A stretch of 64,000 nucleotides of DNA from Enterococcus gallinarum NBRC 100675 (GTDB lineage: Bacteria; Bacillota; Bacilli; Lactobacillales; Enterococcaceae). Both the position numbers and the translations under genes were made by a program. The DNA is taken from NCBI RefSeq assembly GCF_001544275.1, contig NZ_BCQE01000006.1, positions 110,324 to 174,323 on the forward strand. The letters are read 5' to 3'. This document shows positions 8,563 through 18,789 of the stretch, piece by piece; the first letter of the stretch is position 1; each line of letters opens with the position of its first letter. The notes beneath the pieces are model-generated. The model ran no database searches. It saw only the letters and a list, made by a program, of their open reading frames with translations, and was not told the DNA's origin.

Positions 8563-9968
8563 GCGTCTCTTCTCCACCGGGTACCTTGCGCCGTGTCTTC
8601 CAAGATAATCCCTTTTTCTTTTAGCACATCCCGGATTTCATCGCTCCGGGCAAAATCTCTTGCTTGTCTTGCTTGGATACGTTCTTCGATTAGTTGTTCG
8701 ATCTCTTCATCTAAAAGTTCCTCACCCACAAAGTATATCCCAAAGATGGCTAGCCATTCCTTGAATTTTTCAACTGCAGCAGTCAATAATTCTATATCGA
8801 TTGAAGCACTTTCGCTGTAAGTGTTCAACCATTTTGCAAGTTCATATACTACTGTGATACCATTTGCTGCATTAAAATCGTCATCCATCTCTTGTACAAA
8901 ACGCTGTTCAAATTCTGCTAAGATAGCATGGTCGGTTCCTTCTAGGGATCCTTCTTTACTATTTTGCAAACGAAATTGTGCATTTTCTAAGGCTGTTCTC
9001 AATTTTTGCAGATTTGTTTCTGCCTCTTTCAATGTTGTTTCACTGTATTTGATTGGACGCCGATATTGGGTTGTAGCCAAAAAGAAGCGCAAAACTTGAG
9101 GATCAATTTTTTGAACCATTTCATGGACAGTAACGAAATTGCCCAAAGATTTACTCATTTTTTCTTCTTCTTCACCAATCGTGACATAACCATTGTGCAT
9201 CCAATAGTTAGCAAACGTCTTACCCGTTTTCGCTTCACTCTGTGCAATTTCATTTTCATGATGAGGGAAAGTCAGGTCCTGTCCACCTCCATGAATATCT
9301 ATTGTTTCTCCTAAATGCTTGGTTGCCATAACGGAGCACTCGATGTGCCAACCGGGACGTCCTAGTCCCCATGGTGAATCCCAAGCGATTTCGTTTTCCT
9401 TAGCCGCTTTCCACAAAGCAAAATCTAACGGATCTTCTTTGATCTTTTGTTCTTCACCCGTTCGTTGACTGGCCCCAACTTCTAATTCATCAATTGATTG
9501 ATCACTCAACTGACCATAGTTCTTGAATTTACGTGTACGGTAATACACATCATTATTTGCCATATATGCGTATCCTTTATCTACTAATACTTGAATAAAC
9601 GCAATAATGTCTTCGATGTGATCCATTACTCGCGGATTTAATGTAGCTGGTTGAACATTTAAAGCCGCAGTATCTTTATTGAATGCTTCGATAAAACGAT
9701 CTGCTATTTCTGGAGCAGAAGTTTTCAATTCTTTGGCGGTCCGAATAATTTTGTCGTCAACATCGGTGAAGTTCATTACGTAATCGACTTCATACCCTCT
9801 ATATTCTAAGTATCTGCGAATTGTGTCAAAAGATACTACACTACGTCCGTTGCCGACGTGGATATAATTGTAAACTGTTGGCCCGCAAACATACATTTTC
9901 ACCCTATCTTGTTCGAGAGGTTGGAAAACTTCTTTTTTACGTGTCAACGTATTATAAATTTTGATCAT
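8559..9968 (-). CDS. cysS: Cysteinyl-tRNA synthetase
   Basis: A class Ia synthetase of 469 residues. The HIGH motif appears as YIHVGNGRS near residue 35, preceded by the zinc-binding CGPTVYNY; the KMSKS loop is present as KMSKSLGN near 268; further zinc ligands appear in WHIECSVMA and [14 protein letters not shown]. It charges tRNA-Cys. Its gene overlaps the end of cysE and the start of mrnC, so it is part of the operon controlled by the upstream cysteine T-box. Confidence 0.97.
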   Translation of the reverse strand: MIKIYNTLTRKKEVFQPLEQDRVKMYVCGPTVYNYIHVGNGRSVVSFDTIRRYLEYRGYEVDYVMNFTDVDDKIIRTAKELKTSAPEIADRFIEAFNKDTAALNVQPATLNPRVMDHIEDIIAFIQVLVDKGYAYMANNDVYYRTRKFKNYGQLSDQSIDELEVGASQRTGEEQKIKEDPLDFALWKAAKENEIAWDSPWGLGRPGWHIECSVMATKHLGETIDIHGGGQDLTFPHHENEIAQSEAKTGKTFANYWMHNGYVTIGEEEEKMSKSLGNFVTVHEMVQKIDPQVLRFFLATTQYRRPIKYSETTLKEAETNLQKLRTALENAQFRLQNSKEGSLEGTDHAILAEFEQRFVQEMDDDFNAANGITVVYELAKWLNTYSESASIDIELLTAAVEKFKEWLAIFGIYFVGEELLDEEIEQLIEERIQARQARDFARSDEIRDVLKEKGIILEDTAQGTRWRRDA

Positions 9969-10497
9969 CTTGGCTAACCTTCTTTCCTTTGATTCTTACG
10001 ACTTTGGCTGGTATTCCTACAGCAGTCGCTTCATTTGGGATATCACTAAGAACCACTGCACTAGCACCGATTCTGGCACTTTCCCCTATTGTGACGGGAC
10101 CTAGAATTTGTGCATGAGCTGAAATGAATGCCCCTTTTTTTATGGTCGGGTGGCGTCTCCCTTTTTCTTTACCTGTCCCGCCTAGTGTTACACCGTGAAA
10201 TAATACGACGTCATCTTCAATAATAGCTGTTTCTCCAATTACAACACCCATCCCGTGATCGATAAAAACCCCTTCGCCAATCTGAGCACCAGGATGAATC
10301 TCGATGCCTGTCAGAAAACGCCAAAACTGGGATGTGAGTCTAGCTAGAAGAAAGAGTTTTTTTTGAAACAAAAAATGTGACCAGCGATGCCAAAACAATG
10401 CGTGAAAGCCCGGATAAGACAATACGATTTCCAGCGTTGATCGAGCTGAAGGGTCATTTTTTTTCGCTGCTGCAATTGCTTTTTGGGTCCAAGTCAT
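9952..10497 (-). CDS. cysE: Serine O-acetyltransferase
   Basis: CysE makes O-acetylserine for cysteine synthesis. The protein is 181 residues, shorter than the roughly 270 of enterobacteria but close to Gram-positive forms that lack most of the N-terminal helical domain. It has a left-handed beta-helix of hexapeptide repeats and the catalytic His/Asp segment [13 protein letters not shown], followed by [21 protein letters not shown]. It overlaps cysS by 17 bases. A T-box leader precedes it. AGGTGAG lies before the ATG. Confidence 0.95.
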   Translation of the reverse strand: MTWTQKAIAAAKKNDPSARSTLEIVLSYPGFHALFWHRWSHFLFQKKLFLLARLTSQFWRFLTGIEIHPGAQIGEGVFIDHGMGVVIGETAIIEDDVVLFHGVTLGGTGKEKGRRHPTIKKGAFISAHAQILGPVTIGESARIGASAVVLSDIPNEATAVGIPAKVVRIKGKKVSQDDQNL

Positions 10498-10529
10498 CTT
10501 CTCACCTGCTTCCCCTATTGATTACTTAC

Positions 10530-10720
10530 ATACAAAAAAGCATCTTTCAAATAAGTTTCCTTATTCAAAAGACGCTCAACCACGTGGTTCCACTTTTGTT
10601 CACAGAATTTTCTGCCTTGATGCAGGTAACGTCTGCTTCCGTTTTTGACTTGCGCCAAAACCACTCCTAGGTGCATTTCCTTACTTTTTTTAATCACTCT
10701 CACCACCCGTGATCTCTCTT
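10530..10720 (-). ncRNA. T-box leader of cysE-cysS (cysteine specifier)
   Basis: On the minus strand upstream of cysE there is the T-box core (AGUGGAACCACG, 10583-10597 region), which pairs with the NCCA end of uncharged tRNA, followed by a terminator stem (10560-10576 with 10538-10554) and a U-run. Upstream, AGUAAGGAAAUGCACC looks like the specifier loop; its UGC (10675-10673) is a cysteine codon. The core departs from the usual GGUGGNACCGCG but the layout is unambiguous. Uncharged tRNA-Cys should cause read-through into cysE-cysS. Confidence 0.88.
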
Positions 10721-10756
10721 CAAAAAAAAGGTAAGTACTTCGTCTATTCTTCGTGT

Positions 10757-12214
10757 TTATAATACATTATTTAAATGATCAAGTGCTTTTTCTTTTCCTA
10801 GTAATTCTACTGTATCCGGTAATTCTGGTCCGTGCGTTTGTCCTGAGACAGCAACACGAATTGGCATAAACAAGTTTTTACCTTTGATCCCTGTTTCTTT
10901 TTGGATCTCTTTGATTGCAGCTTTTACTGTTGGTGCGTCAACGGTAGTCATTGCAGTCAATTTTTCTTTAAAGGCATTGAGTACAGTTGGAACAGTTTCA
11001 CCCGCCAAGACTTCTTGCGCAGCAGCATCCAATTCAGGATGTTCATTAAAGAATAACTCAGAAACTTCCACAATTTGTGCAGCATAACTCATTTGTGGTT
11101 GATATAGTGAGACGATTTTTTTCAGCCATTCTCTTTTTTCTGCGGAAGGCTCTTCTTCAATTCGACCTGCTTTGACTAAATATGGCAAACACATTTCTGT
11201 CAACTGATCCAGGTCCATTTGACGCATATAGTGGTTATTGACCCACTCCAATTTTTTGGCATCAAAAGTCGCTGGTGATTTGCTCAAGCGTTCTGGATCA
11301 AACATTTGGATCAATTCAGATTGAGAAAATAACTCATCTTCTCCTACTGGGGACCAACCCAACAATGCGATAAAATTGAACATTGCTTCTGGTAAGTATC
11401 CTAATTCACGATACTGCTCAATAAATTGTAAAATTGATTCATCGCGTTTGCTTAGTTTTTTACCAGTTTCACTGTTGATGATCAGTGTCATGTGTCCAAA
11501 TTGTGGCGCTTGCCAACCAAAAGCTTCATAGATCATCAATTGTTTTGGTGTATTAGCAATATGGTCATCGCCTCGCAATACATGTGTGATTTTCATATGA
11601 TGATCATCAACTGCCACTGCAAAGTTATATGTTGGCATCCCATCGCGCTTCTGAATGACAAAATCGCCGCCTACATTATCTGACTCAAAAACGATCTCAC
11701 CTTTTACCATGTCATGAAATTTATACTCTGTATTTCTAGGAACTCGGAAACGAATAACTGGTTGGATACCTTGTGCTTCTTTTTCCGCTTGCTCCTCTGG
11801 TGTTAGATTAGCGCATTTTCCGCCATAATGAGGCATTTCGCCACGTCCGCGTTGTTCTTCACGCTCTGCTTCTAGCTCTTCTTCTGTACAATAACATTTA
11901 TAGGCACGATTGCTTGCTAGCAACTGATCGATCAATGGTTGGTACAACTCACCGCGTTCTGATTGGCGGTACGGTCCGTACTCTCCAGGGTTTGCAGGGG
12001 ATTCATCCCAATCAATACCCAACCAAGCGAGATTCTCTAGCTGGCTCTTCTCACCATCTTCAATGTTTCTTTTTTGATCCGTATCCTCAATACGGATAAT
12101 AAATTCGCCATCGTTATGACGTGCAAATAAATAGTTAAATAATGCTGTTCGGGCATTTCCGATGTGTAGATGTCCAGTTGGACTTGGAGCATAACGTACT
12201 CGCACTTTAGTCAT
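10757..12214 (-). CDS. gltX: Glutamyl-tRNA synthetase
   Basis: A 485-residue class Ib synthetase. The HIGH motif reads [17 protein letters not shown] at about residue 10, the KMSKS equivalent is KLSKRDE near residue 254, and a CxC/Y-C zinc-type element ([13 protein letters not shown]) is present. It charges tRNA-Glu and, since this lineage uses GatCAB, probably also tRNA-Gln (inference). It stands upstream of cysE with the T-box in between, the B. subtilis gltX-cysE-cysS order. A possible promoter with a TATTTT -10 lies near 12300-12330 on the minus strand. Confidence 0.96.
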   Translation of the reverse strand: MTKVRVRYAPSPTGHLHIGNARTALFNYLFARHNDGEFIIRIEDTDQKRNIEDGEKSQLENLAWLGIDWDESPANPGEYGPYRQSERGELYQPLIDQLLASNRAYKCYCTEEELEAEREEQRGRGEMPHYGGKCANLTPEEQAEKEAQGIQPVIRFRVPRNTEYKFHDMVKGEIVFESDNVGGDFVIQKRDGMPTYNFAVAVDDHHMKITHVLRGDDHIANTPKQLMIYEAFGWQAPQFGHMTLIINSETGKKLSKRDESILQFIEQYRELGYLPEAMFNFIALLGWSPVGEDELFSQSELIQMFDPERLSKSPATFDAKKLEWVNNHYMRQMDLDQLTEMCLPYLVKAGRIEEEPSAEKREWLKKIVSLYQPQMSYAAQIVEVSELFFNEHPELDAAAQEVLAGETVPTVLNAFKEKLTAMTTVDAPTVKAAIKEIQKETGIKGKNLFMPIRVAVSGQTHGPELPDTVELLGKEKALDHLNNVL

Positions 12215-12351
12215 CTTTTTCCTCTTCCTTCATCTGATTTGCAAACAATCCTTTGCTGTTCGGTTCTTACCTTCTAGCTTATAGGGAAAATCTCCGATAA
12301 TAAAATAGTTCGCTCAGCTAGAATTGTACAATCATTAAGCAAAATAGTAAA

Positions 12352-12380
12352 GGCAACCGGCGTAAAATCCGCCAATTGCC
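12352..12380 (-). terminator. Terminator after the PIN/TRAM gene
   Basis: GGCAAnnGGCG arms (12352-12362 with 12370-12380) form a strong stem; the minus-strand sequence after it is UUUACUAUUUU. It is placed just downstream of the PIN/TRAM stop and ahead of gltX. Confidence 0.7.
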
Positions 12381-12391
12381 ATTGATTATTG

Positions 12392-13519
12392 CTAATTTTT
12401 TGTGTTTTCCTGATTATCGATTCCACGACTTGAATGAGCCGGTTTAGCAAATATCATTCGTCCCGCAGCTGTCTGCAGTGCGCTTGTAACAACTACTTGG
12501 ATATGTTCATTCATGTAATGCTGTCCATCTTCAACAACAACCATCGTCCCGTCATCCAAATAAGCGACACCTTGTTGTCTTTCCGTTCCAGCTTTTACAA
12601 CAAGTACATTCATTGTTTCTCCAGGAATCACTACTGGTTTAACTGCATTCGCAAGAGCGTTGATATTTAACACAGGAACATTTTGAAATTCTGAAACTTT
12701 GTTTAAATTATAGTCATTTGTAACCACAATACCATCAAGGATCTTTGCTAATTTGATCAATTTGCTGTCGACCTCAGAAATATCATCGAAGTCACCCTCA
12801 TACATTTCAACAGCGATACCTTCTTCTTTTTGCAAAGCATTCAAAATATCTAATCCACGTCGACCTCGGACACGTTTCAAGCTGTCTCCTGAATCTGCAA
12901 TATATTGTAATTCATATAAAACAAAATTGGGAATTAATAGGACCCCTTCAAGAAAACCTGTCTTAGCAATGTCGTAGATACGTCCATCGATGATAACACT
13001 CGTATCGAGAATTTTATACTTATGAAAATGATCAGCTATTTTACGATCAAGCATCTGTTGTTCTTCAACAGGTTCTGTTTTCTTGCTTTTAGAAGAAAAG
13101 ATTTTTTTCCATTCTTCGATTCGAGTCGTGCCAATTTGAAAGCCAAGATATCCCAACAACGCCATTACTAAAATCGGCGCGATTCCGTTAATAAAAGGAA
13201 TATCCCAATTATAAAAAGGAATCGATACAATGACCCCGATCATTAAACCAATAATTGATCCGATTGCTCCAAATAATAAGTATGTTAGACTCAATTCGCT
13301 CAATTTTTCTTCAATTTTACGAATTCCAGCTGCAATATATTTCGCTAATAGCAAAGATAATAAAAAGAAAATAAGGGCTCCAAGCAAGCTATTAGTGATA
13401 TTATTGTTCAGCCATTCATTTTTTGATTGACCAATGGTTTGCCATGCAACAGGCATTAATGAGATACCTAAACTTGCTCCAGCAAGAACCATTAGCGCAG
13501 TAATGACTCGTTTCTGCAT
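12392..13519 (-). CDS. yacL: PIN/TRAM-domain membrane protein, YacL family
   Basis: The 375-residue protein has four predicted membrane helices in its first 130 residues, a PIN nuclease domain at about 165-290 (ILDTSVIIDGRIYDIAKTGFLEG, later VDSKLIKLAKILDGIVVTNDYNLNKV, with the conserved acidic residues), and a C-terminal TRAM domain (GVAYLDDGTMVVVEDGQHYMNE). The family may be a membrane-anchored RNase; no substrate is established. Its place between radA and gltX is as in B. subtilis yacL. Confidence 0.9.
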   Translation of the reverse strand: MQKRVITALMVLAGASLGISLMPVAWQTIGQSKNEWLNNNITNSLLGALIFFLLSLLLAKYIAAGIRKIEEKLSELSLTYLLFGAIGSIIGLMIGVIVSIPFYNWDIPFINGIAPILVMALLGYLGFQIGTTRIEEWKKIFSSKSKKTEPVEEQQMLDRKIADHFHKYKILDTSVIIDGRIYDIAKTGFLEGVLLIPNFVLYELQYIADSGDSLKRVRGRRGLDILNALQKEEGIAVEMYEGDFDDISEVDSKLIKLAKILDGIVVTNDYNLNKVSEFQNVPVLNINALANAVKPVVIPGETMNVLVVKAGTERQQGVAYLDDGTMVVVEDGQHYMNEHIQVVVTSALQTAAGRMIFAKPAHSSRGIDNQENTKN

Positions 13520-13720
13520 ACACGTTCCTCCAAACTAATTTAGTACGAAGCTGAGACTCATAAACGAAAAAATCTTTTTTAGAAAGAACTGGGCAAAGAT
13601 AGCACCTTGTGATGTAAATAGTTCTCAATAAACAGTCTTCATTCATTCTTGTTCTGATAATTTCGTTATTTTCGTCTCATCTTCGAATTTATTCTTTTTT
13701 TAACTAACACCTTATCAGAA

Positions 13721-15091
13721 TTAACGAAAAACTTTTCGTAGGGTTTCCGATAAAGTTGACACACCTTCTACTTCGATACCTTTGGGCGGTTGCCACCCAG
13801 TAAGATTATTTTTAGGTAAATATACTTTAGTAAATCCTAATTTTTGCACTTCTTTTACCCGTTGTTCGATCGCATTGACACGTCGAATCTCACCAGTCAA
13901 CCCAATTTCACCGATAAAACATTCTGTAGGACTCGTACCTTTTTCCTTATAACTTGAGGCTATGCTGACTGCAATTGCTAAATCGATTGCAGGTTCATTT
14001 AATTTTACACCACCAGCTGCTTTTAAATAAGCATCTTGATTCTGTAGAAGCAACCCAGCCCGTTTTTCAAGGACCGCCATGATTAATGAAACACGATTAA
14101 AATCCAATCCGGTAGTCGTGCGTTTAGCGTTACCAAACATAGTTGGTGTCACCAAAGCTTGGATCTCTACTAAAATCGGTCGACTGCCTTCCATTGCAAC
14201 AACGATGGCAGAACCCGTAGCGCCTTCTAATCGCTCCTCGAGAAAGACTTGAGAGGGATTGGCTACTTCTTTCAATCCGCCTGCTTCCATTTCAAAAATC
14301 CCAATCTCATTTGTCGAACCAAATCGATTTTTGACGGCACGCAAAATACGGAAGCTGTGATGCTTTTCACCTTCAAAATATAAAACGGTATCTACCATGT
14401 GCTCTAGCATTCGTGGACCAGCAATTGAACCTTCTTTGGTTACATGTCCCACAATAAAAATAGCAATCCCATTGGTTTTAGCCAGTTTTAGAAGTTCGGC
14501 AGTCGTTTCTCGAACCTGACTCACGCTTCCTGCCACACTAGTGATATCTGGTTGTGTCATCGTTTGTATCGAATCTATGATGACATAATCCGGTGTTAGA
14601 TTTTCGATTGCCTTGCTTATCTCAGACATATCCGTTTCTGGATATAAATAAAATTCCGTATCAATGGCTCCTAAACGCTGGGCACGCATTTTTATCTGCT
14701 CTGCACTTTCCTCACCCGAAACATACAATACTTTGCCGCCAATAGCTGCAAGCTGCTGGGAGACTTGCAGTAAAAGAGTCGACTTGCCGATCCCTGGATC
14801 ACCACCAATCAAAATCAATGATCCCGGAACAACACCACCACCCAAAACTCGGTTTAGCTCTGCTAGCTTGGTCTGTACTCGTGGTTCTTTTTTTGGTATA
14901 ACATCAGCAATTTTTGTTGGTTGCATCCGTTGTCCCGTAAGAGTGGTCCGTACTCGCCGATCCGTTGTTTCTTGAATCACTTCTTCTACCATCGAATTCC
15001 AACTACCACAATTAGGGCACTTCCCTAAATACTTTGGTGAAGAATATCCGCAATTTTGGCAGACAAACTGACTCTTTGCTTTCTTAGCCAT
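13721..15091 (-). CDS. radA: DNA repair/branch migration protein RadA
   Basis: RadA promotes branch migration in homologous recombination and natural transformation. The 456-residue protein has an N-terminal C4 zinc finger ([21 protein letters not shown]), a RecA-like domain with Walker [10 protein letters not shown] near residue 92, the RadA-specific KNRFG motif, and a C-terminal Lon-like domain ([21 protein letters not shown] and [12 protein letters not shown]). It follows dut closely on the same strand. Confidence 0.97.
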   Translation of the reverse strand: MAKKAKSQFVCQNCGYSSPKYLGKCPNCGSWNSMVEEVIQETTDRRVRTTLTGQRMQPTKIADVIPKKEPRVQTKLAELNRVLGGGVVPGSLILIGGDPGIGKSTLLLQVSQQLAAIGGKVLYVSGEESAEQIKMRAQRLGAIDTEFYLYPETDMSEISKAIENLTPDYVIIDSIQTMTQPDITSVAGSVSQVRETTAELLKLAKTNGIAIFIVGHVTKEGSIAGPRMLEHMVDTVLYFEGEKHHSFRILRAVKNRFGSTNEIGIFEMEAGGLKEVANPSQVFLEERLEGATGSAIVVAMEGSRPILVEIQALVTPTMFGNAKRTTTGLDFNRVSLIMAVLEKRAGLLLQNQDAYLKAAGGVKLNEPAIDLAIAVSIASSYKEKGTSPTECFIGEIGLTGEIRRVNAIEQRVKEVQKLGFTKVYLPKNNLTGWQPPKGIEVEGVSTLSETLRKVFR

Positions 15092-15143
15092 TGCAAACCT
15101 CCAATTCGTTATCTAGGACTGACTCCATGCGTATATCGAACAA

Positions 15144-15653
15144 TCACAGATCTGAGGAACCAAATCCTCCAGAGCGTGATTGACTAGTTACATCTTGATC
15201 CGCTTTTAAAAACGGCAAGAAGATCCCTTGACCAATTCGTTCACCTTTTTTGATGGTCAAATCACTGGGACCAAAATTCGTAAATTGAAACATGATATGC
15301 CCTTCATTATCAGAATTATTGTAATAATCACTGTCAATTACTCCGACACCATTTGTTAGTAACAAAAAACGTTTGAGAGGATTGCTCGAACGATTCGTTA
15401 ATTGTAAATACTCTTCTTTTCCCATATATGATTTGATTCCAGTCGGAACCAGTGTCGGTTTGATTGCTTTTTGAACATCTTTAGCTGTCAACGCTTGGAT
15501 GCCATTCATCAATCCCGCTTTCCATATACTAGGTATTACGACTTCTTCTGCCGCTTCAAAATCATACCCTGCCGCATGGTGTGTTGCGCGTTGCGGAAGA
15601 GTTATATCCTTATCTGCATATGTTGAAACAATTTCAAATCCACGTGTCTTCAT
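15144..15653 (-). CDS. dut: dUTP diphosphatase
   Basis: Dut hydrolyses dUTP to dUMP and keeps uracil out of DNA. The 169-residue protein has the trimeric dUTPase motifs: motif 1 HAAGYDFEAAE, motif 2 NRSSNPLKR, motif 3 GVGVIDSDYYNN, motif 4 KKGERIGQGIFLPF, and the C-terminal lid RSGGFGSSD. The longer motif 3 insertion (YYNNSDNEGHI) is of the kind seen in Firmicutes and phage dUTPases. I start at the ATG at 15653 because GGAGG lies eight bases upstream; a TTG within that site would give four more residues. Confidence 0.93.
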   Translation of the reverse strand: MKTRGFEIVSTYADKDITLPQRATHHAAGYDFEAAEEVVIPSIWKAGLMNGIQALTAKDVQKAIKPTLVPTGIKSYMGKEEYLQLTNRSSNPLKRFLLLTNGVGVIDSDYYNNSDNEGHIMFQFTNFGPSDLTIKKGERIGQGIFLPFLKADQDVTSQSRSGGFGSSDL

Positions 15654-15864
15654 CTTTTCCTCCAATTAATAAACATATAGTCATTTTAGCATAGTAACCC
15701 TTGTTTTCTTTAATGAAAACAAAATTATCAGAAACTCTTTATATTTTCTTCGCTTCCGCAGTCAAAAAAACGAAGAAAATAGAAAAAGGACATGACGAAA
15801 GGCTATTTTGCTAGTACAATGGAAAAAATATTATTTACTGAATTCAGAAGAGGTGGTTACATCC

Positions 15865-16674
15865 ATGCGAGAGAAACTAAAAAAAGCGAATCGAGTCGTT
15901 ATCAAAATTGGGACAAGTTCCCTGGTCTATCCCAATGGAAATATCAACTTCTCGAGTATTGATGAACTGGCTTTTGTTCTGTCCGATCTAAAGAATCAAA
16001 ACAAAGAGATTATTCTCGTTTCTTCTGGTGCTATTGGTGTAGGGATGAATAAACTAAACATTCCACAACGTCCTGTAGAAATCCCCCAGCAACAAGCTGT
16101 TGCAGCCGTGGGGCAAGCCGAATTAATGAATATTTACAATCACCGTTTTCAAGTTTACAATCAAAAAACTGCTCAATTATTGTTGACTCGAGATATTATT
16201 GAGTTTCCTCAAAGTCGAGAAAATGTATGTAATACATTGGAGCAGCTCTTAGCGATGGGAATTATCCCAATAATTAACGAGAATGATACAGTTGCCATAG
16301 ATGAGTTGGACCATCTTACTAAATTTGGTGATAATGATCAATTATCTGCAATTGTAGCGCAGTTAGTCCATGCGGATCTGCTGATTATGCTATCCGACAT
16401 CGATGGGTTTTATACTGCTAATCCGCTACATCACAAAACTGCTAAACTTTATGATGAAATTACTGAGATTACACCTGATTTAATGAAACAAGCAACCGGA
16501 AAAGGAAGTCCGTATGGAACTGGTGGCATGTCAAGCAAATTAAAAGCTGCGGATCGTATTCTCAAAACAGATGCCACAATGATCTTGGCGAATGGGAAAG
16601 AGCCTAAAATCATTTTTGATATCTTAGCTGGCAAAAAGGTTGGCACTTACTTTTACAAGGAGGAAACATTATGA
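15865..16674 (+). CDS. proB: Glutamate 5-kinase (short form)
   Basis: ProB phosphorylates glutamate in the first step of proline synthesis. At 269 residues it consists of the amino-acid kinase domain only (KIGTSSLVYPNG; SSGAIGVGMNKL; NENDTVAIDELDHLTKFGDND; GTGGMSSKLKAADR) and lacks the C-terminal PUA domain of enterobacterial and most bacillar enzymes. Short forms are known in lactic acid bacteria. AGAGGTGG sits before the chosen ATG. The stop overlaps the proA start (ATGA), so the two are coupled; the products form the ProB-ProA channel complex. Confidence 0.95.
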   Translation: MREKLKKANRVVIKIGTSSLVYPNGNINFSSIDELAFVLSDLKNQNKEIILVSSGAIGVGMNKLNIPQRPVEIPQQQAVAAVGQAELMNIYNHRFQVYNQKTAQLLLTRDIIEFPQSRENVCNTLEQLLAMGIIPIINENDTVAIDELDHLTKFGDNDQLSAIVAQLVHADLLIMLSDIDGFYTANPLHHKTAKLYDEITEITPDLMKQATGKGSPYGTGGMSSKLKAADRILKTDATMILANGKEPKIIFDILAGKKVGTYFYKEETL

Positions 16675-17915
16675 TCGATTTAATGCAATTGGGAAAGCAA
16701 GCAAAAAAGAGTGCGGCTTCACTTAGCTTACTAACCGCTACTGAGAAAAATCACTTACTATCAGCTATGGCCGATACACTTGAAAGAAATCGTTCACGAA
16801 TTTTAACAGAAAATAAAAAAGACCTTGCTGCTGCAAAAAAAAATGCATTAAATCCAACTTTAATTGATCGCCTAGAATTAACTGATGAACGAATCAAGGA
16901 GATGGCAACTGGTATTCGAGAAATCGTTCAGCTCTCTGATCCACTTGGAATCGTGGACAAAATGTGGCGCAATAGTGATAATCTCTTAATTGGTAAACAA
17001 CGTGTACCGTTAGGTGTTGTGGGAATTATTTATGAAGCAAGACCCAATGTGACTACAGATGCTGCCGGTCTATGTTTCAAATCTGGAAATGCTGTCATTT
17101 TGCGAGGAGGTAAAGAAGCCTTCTACTCAAATCAAATCCTTGTAAATCTTTTACAAGAAACATTAAGCGCCAATGGATATTCACCCTATTCTATTCAATT
17201 TGTTGATGACACCAGTTATGCAGTGGCTGATGAAATGATGCGCTTGAACAAGTACTTGGATGTATTGATTCCACGAGGCGGTGCTAACCTCATTCGTCGT
17301 GTCAAAGAAACAGCAACAGTTCCTGTCATTGAAACAGGAACTGGTAACAACCATATCTTTATTGACAAAGATGCACAACTTCCGATGGCTGTCGACATTG
17401 TTGTCAATGCCAAAACTCAGCGACCTTCTGTTTGCAATGCAATCGAAACGATCCTCGTTCATAAAAGTTGTGCAGCAGAATTTCTACCTTTACTAGAAAA
17501 AGAACTGAAAAATAAAGTAGAGTTGCGTGTTGATACGAATGCGCGTAACTATTTAATAAATGCGCAACCTGCTACTGAAGAAGATTGGCAAACCGAATTT
17601 CTAGATTATATTTTAGCCATCAAAGTTGTAGATTCCATCGATGAAGCAATTGCCCACATCAATCATTACAACACTAAGCATTCTGAAGCTATCGTCACGG
17701 ATAACTACTTTGCCTCTCAAAAATTCTTACAAGAAGTAGATGCTGCTGCAGTATATGTCAATGCATCTACACGATTCACGGATGGGTTTGTTTTTGGGTT
17801 TGGAGCAGAAATCGGCATTTCAACTCAGAAATTGCATGCTAGAGGCCCAATGGGACTTGAAGCTCTGACTTCCACCAAATATATTATCTATGGAGAAGGT
17901 CAAATACGTAAATAA
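16671..17915 (+). CDS. proA: Gamma-glutamyl phosphate reductase
   Basis: ProA reduces gamma-glutamyl phosphate to glutamate semialdehyde with NADPH. It has 414 residues and an aldehyde dehydrogenase fold; the active-site cysteine lies in RPSVCNAIETILVH (about residue 248), and the nucleotide region shows GVVGIIYEARPNVTTDAAGLCFKSGNAV. It is coupled to proB by ATGA overlap. A long hairpin ends the operon. Confidence 0.97.
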   Translation: MIDLMQLGKQAKKSAASLSLLTATEKNHLLSAMADTLERNRSRILTENKKDLAAAKKNALNPTLIDRLELTDERIKEMATGIREIVQLSDPLGIVDKMWRNSDNLLIGKQRVPLGVVGIIYEARPNVTTDAAGLCFKSGNAVILRGGKEAFYSNQILVNLLQETLSANGYSPYSIQFVDDTSYAVADEMMRLNKYLDVLIPRGGANLIRRVKETATVPVIETGTGNNHIFIDKDAQLPMAVDIVVNAKTQRPSVCNAIETILVHKSCAAEFLPLLEKELKNKVELRVDTNARNYLINAQPATEEDWQTEFLDYILAIKVVDSIDEAIAHINHYNTKHSEAIVTDNYFASQKFLQEVDAAAVYVNASTRFTDGFVFGFGAEIGISTQKLHARGPMGLEALTSTKYIIYGEGQIRK

Positions 17916-17916
17916 A

Positions 17917-17997
17917 AAAAGCTGCTTGATTATGGAGACTTCAATCTTTAAGTGATTTTCACTTTTGATTGAAAGTTTCTTTTTTCAAGCTGCTTTT
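17917..17997. terminator. Bidirectional terminator between proA and the convergent gene
   Basis: The outer arms AAAAGC..CTTGA (17917-17929) and TCAAG..GCTTTT (17985-17996) pair with one mismatched step, and an inner stem (GACTTCAATC with GATTGAAAGTTTC) extends it. A/T runs flank both sides, so it can serve proA and the convergent gene at 18006. Confidence 0.65.
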
Positions 17998-18005
17998 CTG
18001 ATTGA

Positions 18006-18401
18006 TTATGCTTGTTCAATTACAAATTCAACTGGTTCCATAGCGAAGAGTTGCTGCAAAACTGTATTTGCTTCTGTAAACAATTCCTGATCACAGGCTT
18101 TTTTCTGACAAACAATTCTTTGTTCTTTTGAAACAAATACTTGTGTAGCATCATTATCCACAAATTTTACTTCTTGATTCTCTTTTCGAAAAATGTAGCC
18201 CTCTTCTTCGTCTAATAATAGCGCTGTCTGCCATTGCTCATTTTGGATAAGTGGCATTACTAAAGATGCTACGTCCAGATTTTCTACAGAAACTTCTTTA
18301 CCATTCTCTAAGTGCATCGTAAACGTTTCTAACTCAAAGGCCTGGCAAGCATTGCACCCTCCTTCCGTAATAAAATGTTTACTTTTGATAATTGCTTTCA
18401 T
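18006..18401 (-). CDS. Hypothetical protein with paired cysteines
   Basis: I do not recognise this 131-residue acidic protein. Two cysteine pairs stand out: CNAC at residues 16-19 and a second site CQKKAC near 98-103; they could hold a metal or a disulphide. There is no membrane segment or signal peptide. An AGGTGAG site precedes the ATG, and it is flanked by terminators on both sides, so it is a single-gene unit. Coding is supported by the good ribosome site, its length and normal composition. Confidence 0.7.
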   Translation of the reverse strand: MKAIIKSKHFITEGGCNACQAFELETFTMHLENGKEVSVENLDVASLVMPLIQNEQWQTALLLDEEEGYIFRKENQEVKFVDNDATQVFVSKEQRIVCQKKACDQELFTEANTVLQQLFAMEPVEFVIEQA

Positions 18402-18544
18402 ATTCTCACCTGCTTTTTTTACCAGTTTACCTCACTAACATCTCTTTGACTACCGACGGAGAAAAAATTCCGCCTTAAGATGGATGTTCCACCTCTTCTT
18501 TCTTGATAAAATGAATTTAAGAAAAAGGCATAGGAGGATTTATT

Positions 18545-18748
18545 ATGAATACACAAAGTTTGTTAGGTAAAATCGTAACTGTTGTAGCAGTTTTAGTTCT
18601 GGCTTCATTGCTCTTATCTCTCGTCTTAGGATTAATTGGCGGATTGATTGGCTTAATTTTTCGTTTTGGTATTCCTTTATTGTTAGCTGTTCTAATTGTC
18701 CGGTGGCTGACAAACGTTCGACAACGACCAAAAAAATACTATAACTAA
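18545..18748 (+). CDS. Small glycine-rich membrane protein
   Basis: A 67-residue protein dominated by two hydrophobic helices (about 8-36 and 38-56), ending in a basic tail (VRQRPKKYYN). A strong AGGAGG lies before the ATG and an intrinsic terminator follows within 40 bases, so expression is likely. Small proteins of this type in enterococci are uncharacterised; a role in membrane stress or as a partner of a larger complex is only a guess. Confidence 0.7.
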   Translation: MNTQSLLGKIVTVVAVLVLASLLLSLVLGLIGGLIGLIFRFGIPLLLAVLIVRWLTNVRQRPKKYYN

Positions 18749-18749
18749 C

Positions 18750-18787
18750 AAAAAGACTTGGAGCATTATCTGTTCCAAGTCTTTTTT
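18750..18787. terminator. Bidirectional terminator
   Basis: AAAAAGACTTGGA and TCCAAGTCTTTTTT flank an 11-base loop. It serves both the small membrane protein gene and the convergent ZIP transporter gene. Confidence 0.85.
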
Positions 18788-18789
18788 GA

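Noticed and set aside
10515..10706. Open frame of 63 codons between cysE and gltX
   Set aside because: It runs through the cysteine T-box leader, including its terminator, and has no ribosome site.
13416..13646. Frame upstream of the PIN/TRAM gene on the minus strand
   Set aside because: It overlaps the PIN/TRAM start in another frame and has no ribosome site; it is a shadow.
18543..18731. Open frame antisense to the small membrane protein
   Set aside because: Lacks a ribosome site; the plus-strand gene has AGGAGG and a terminator.
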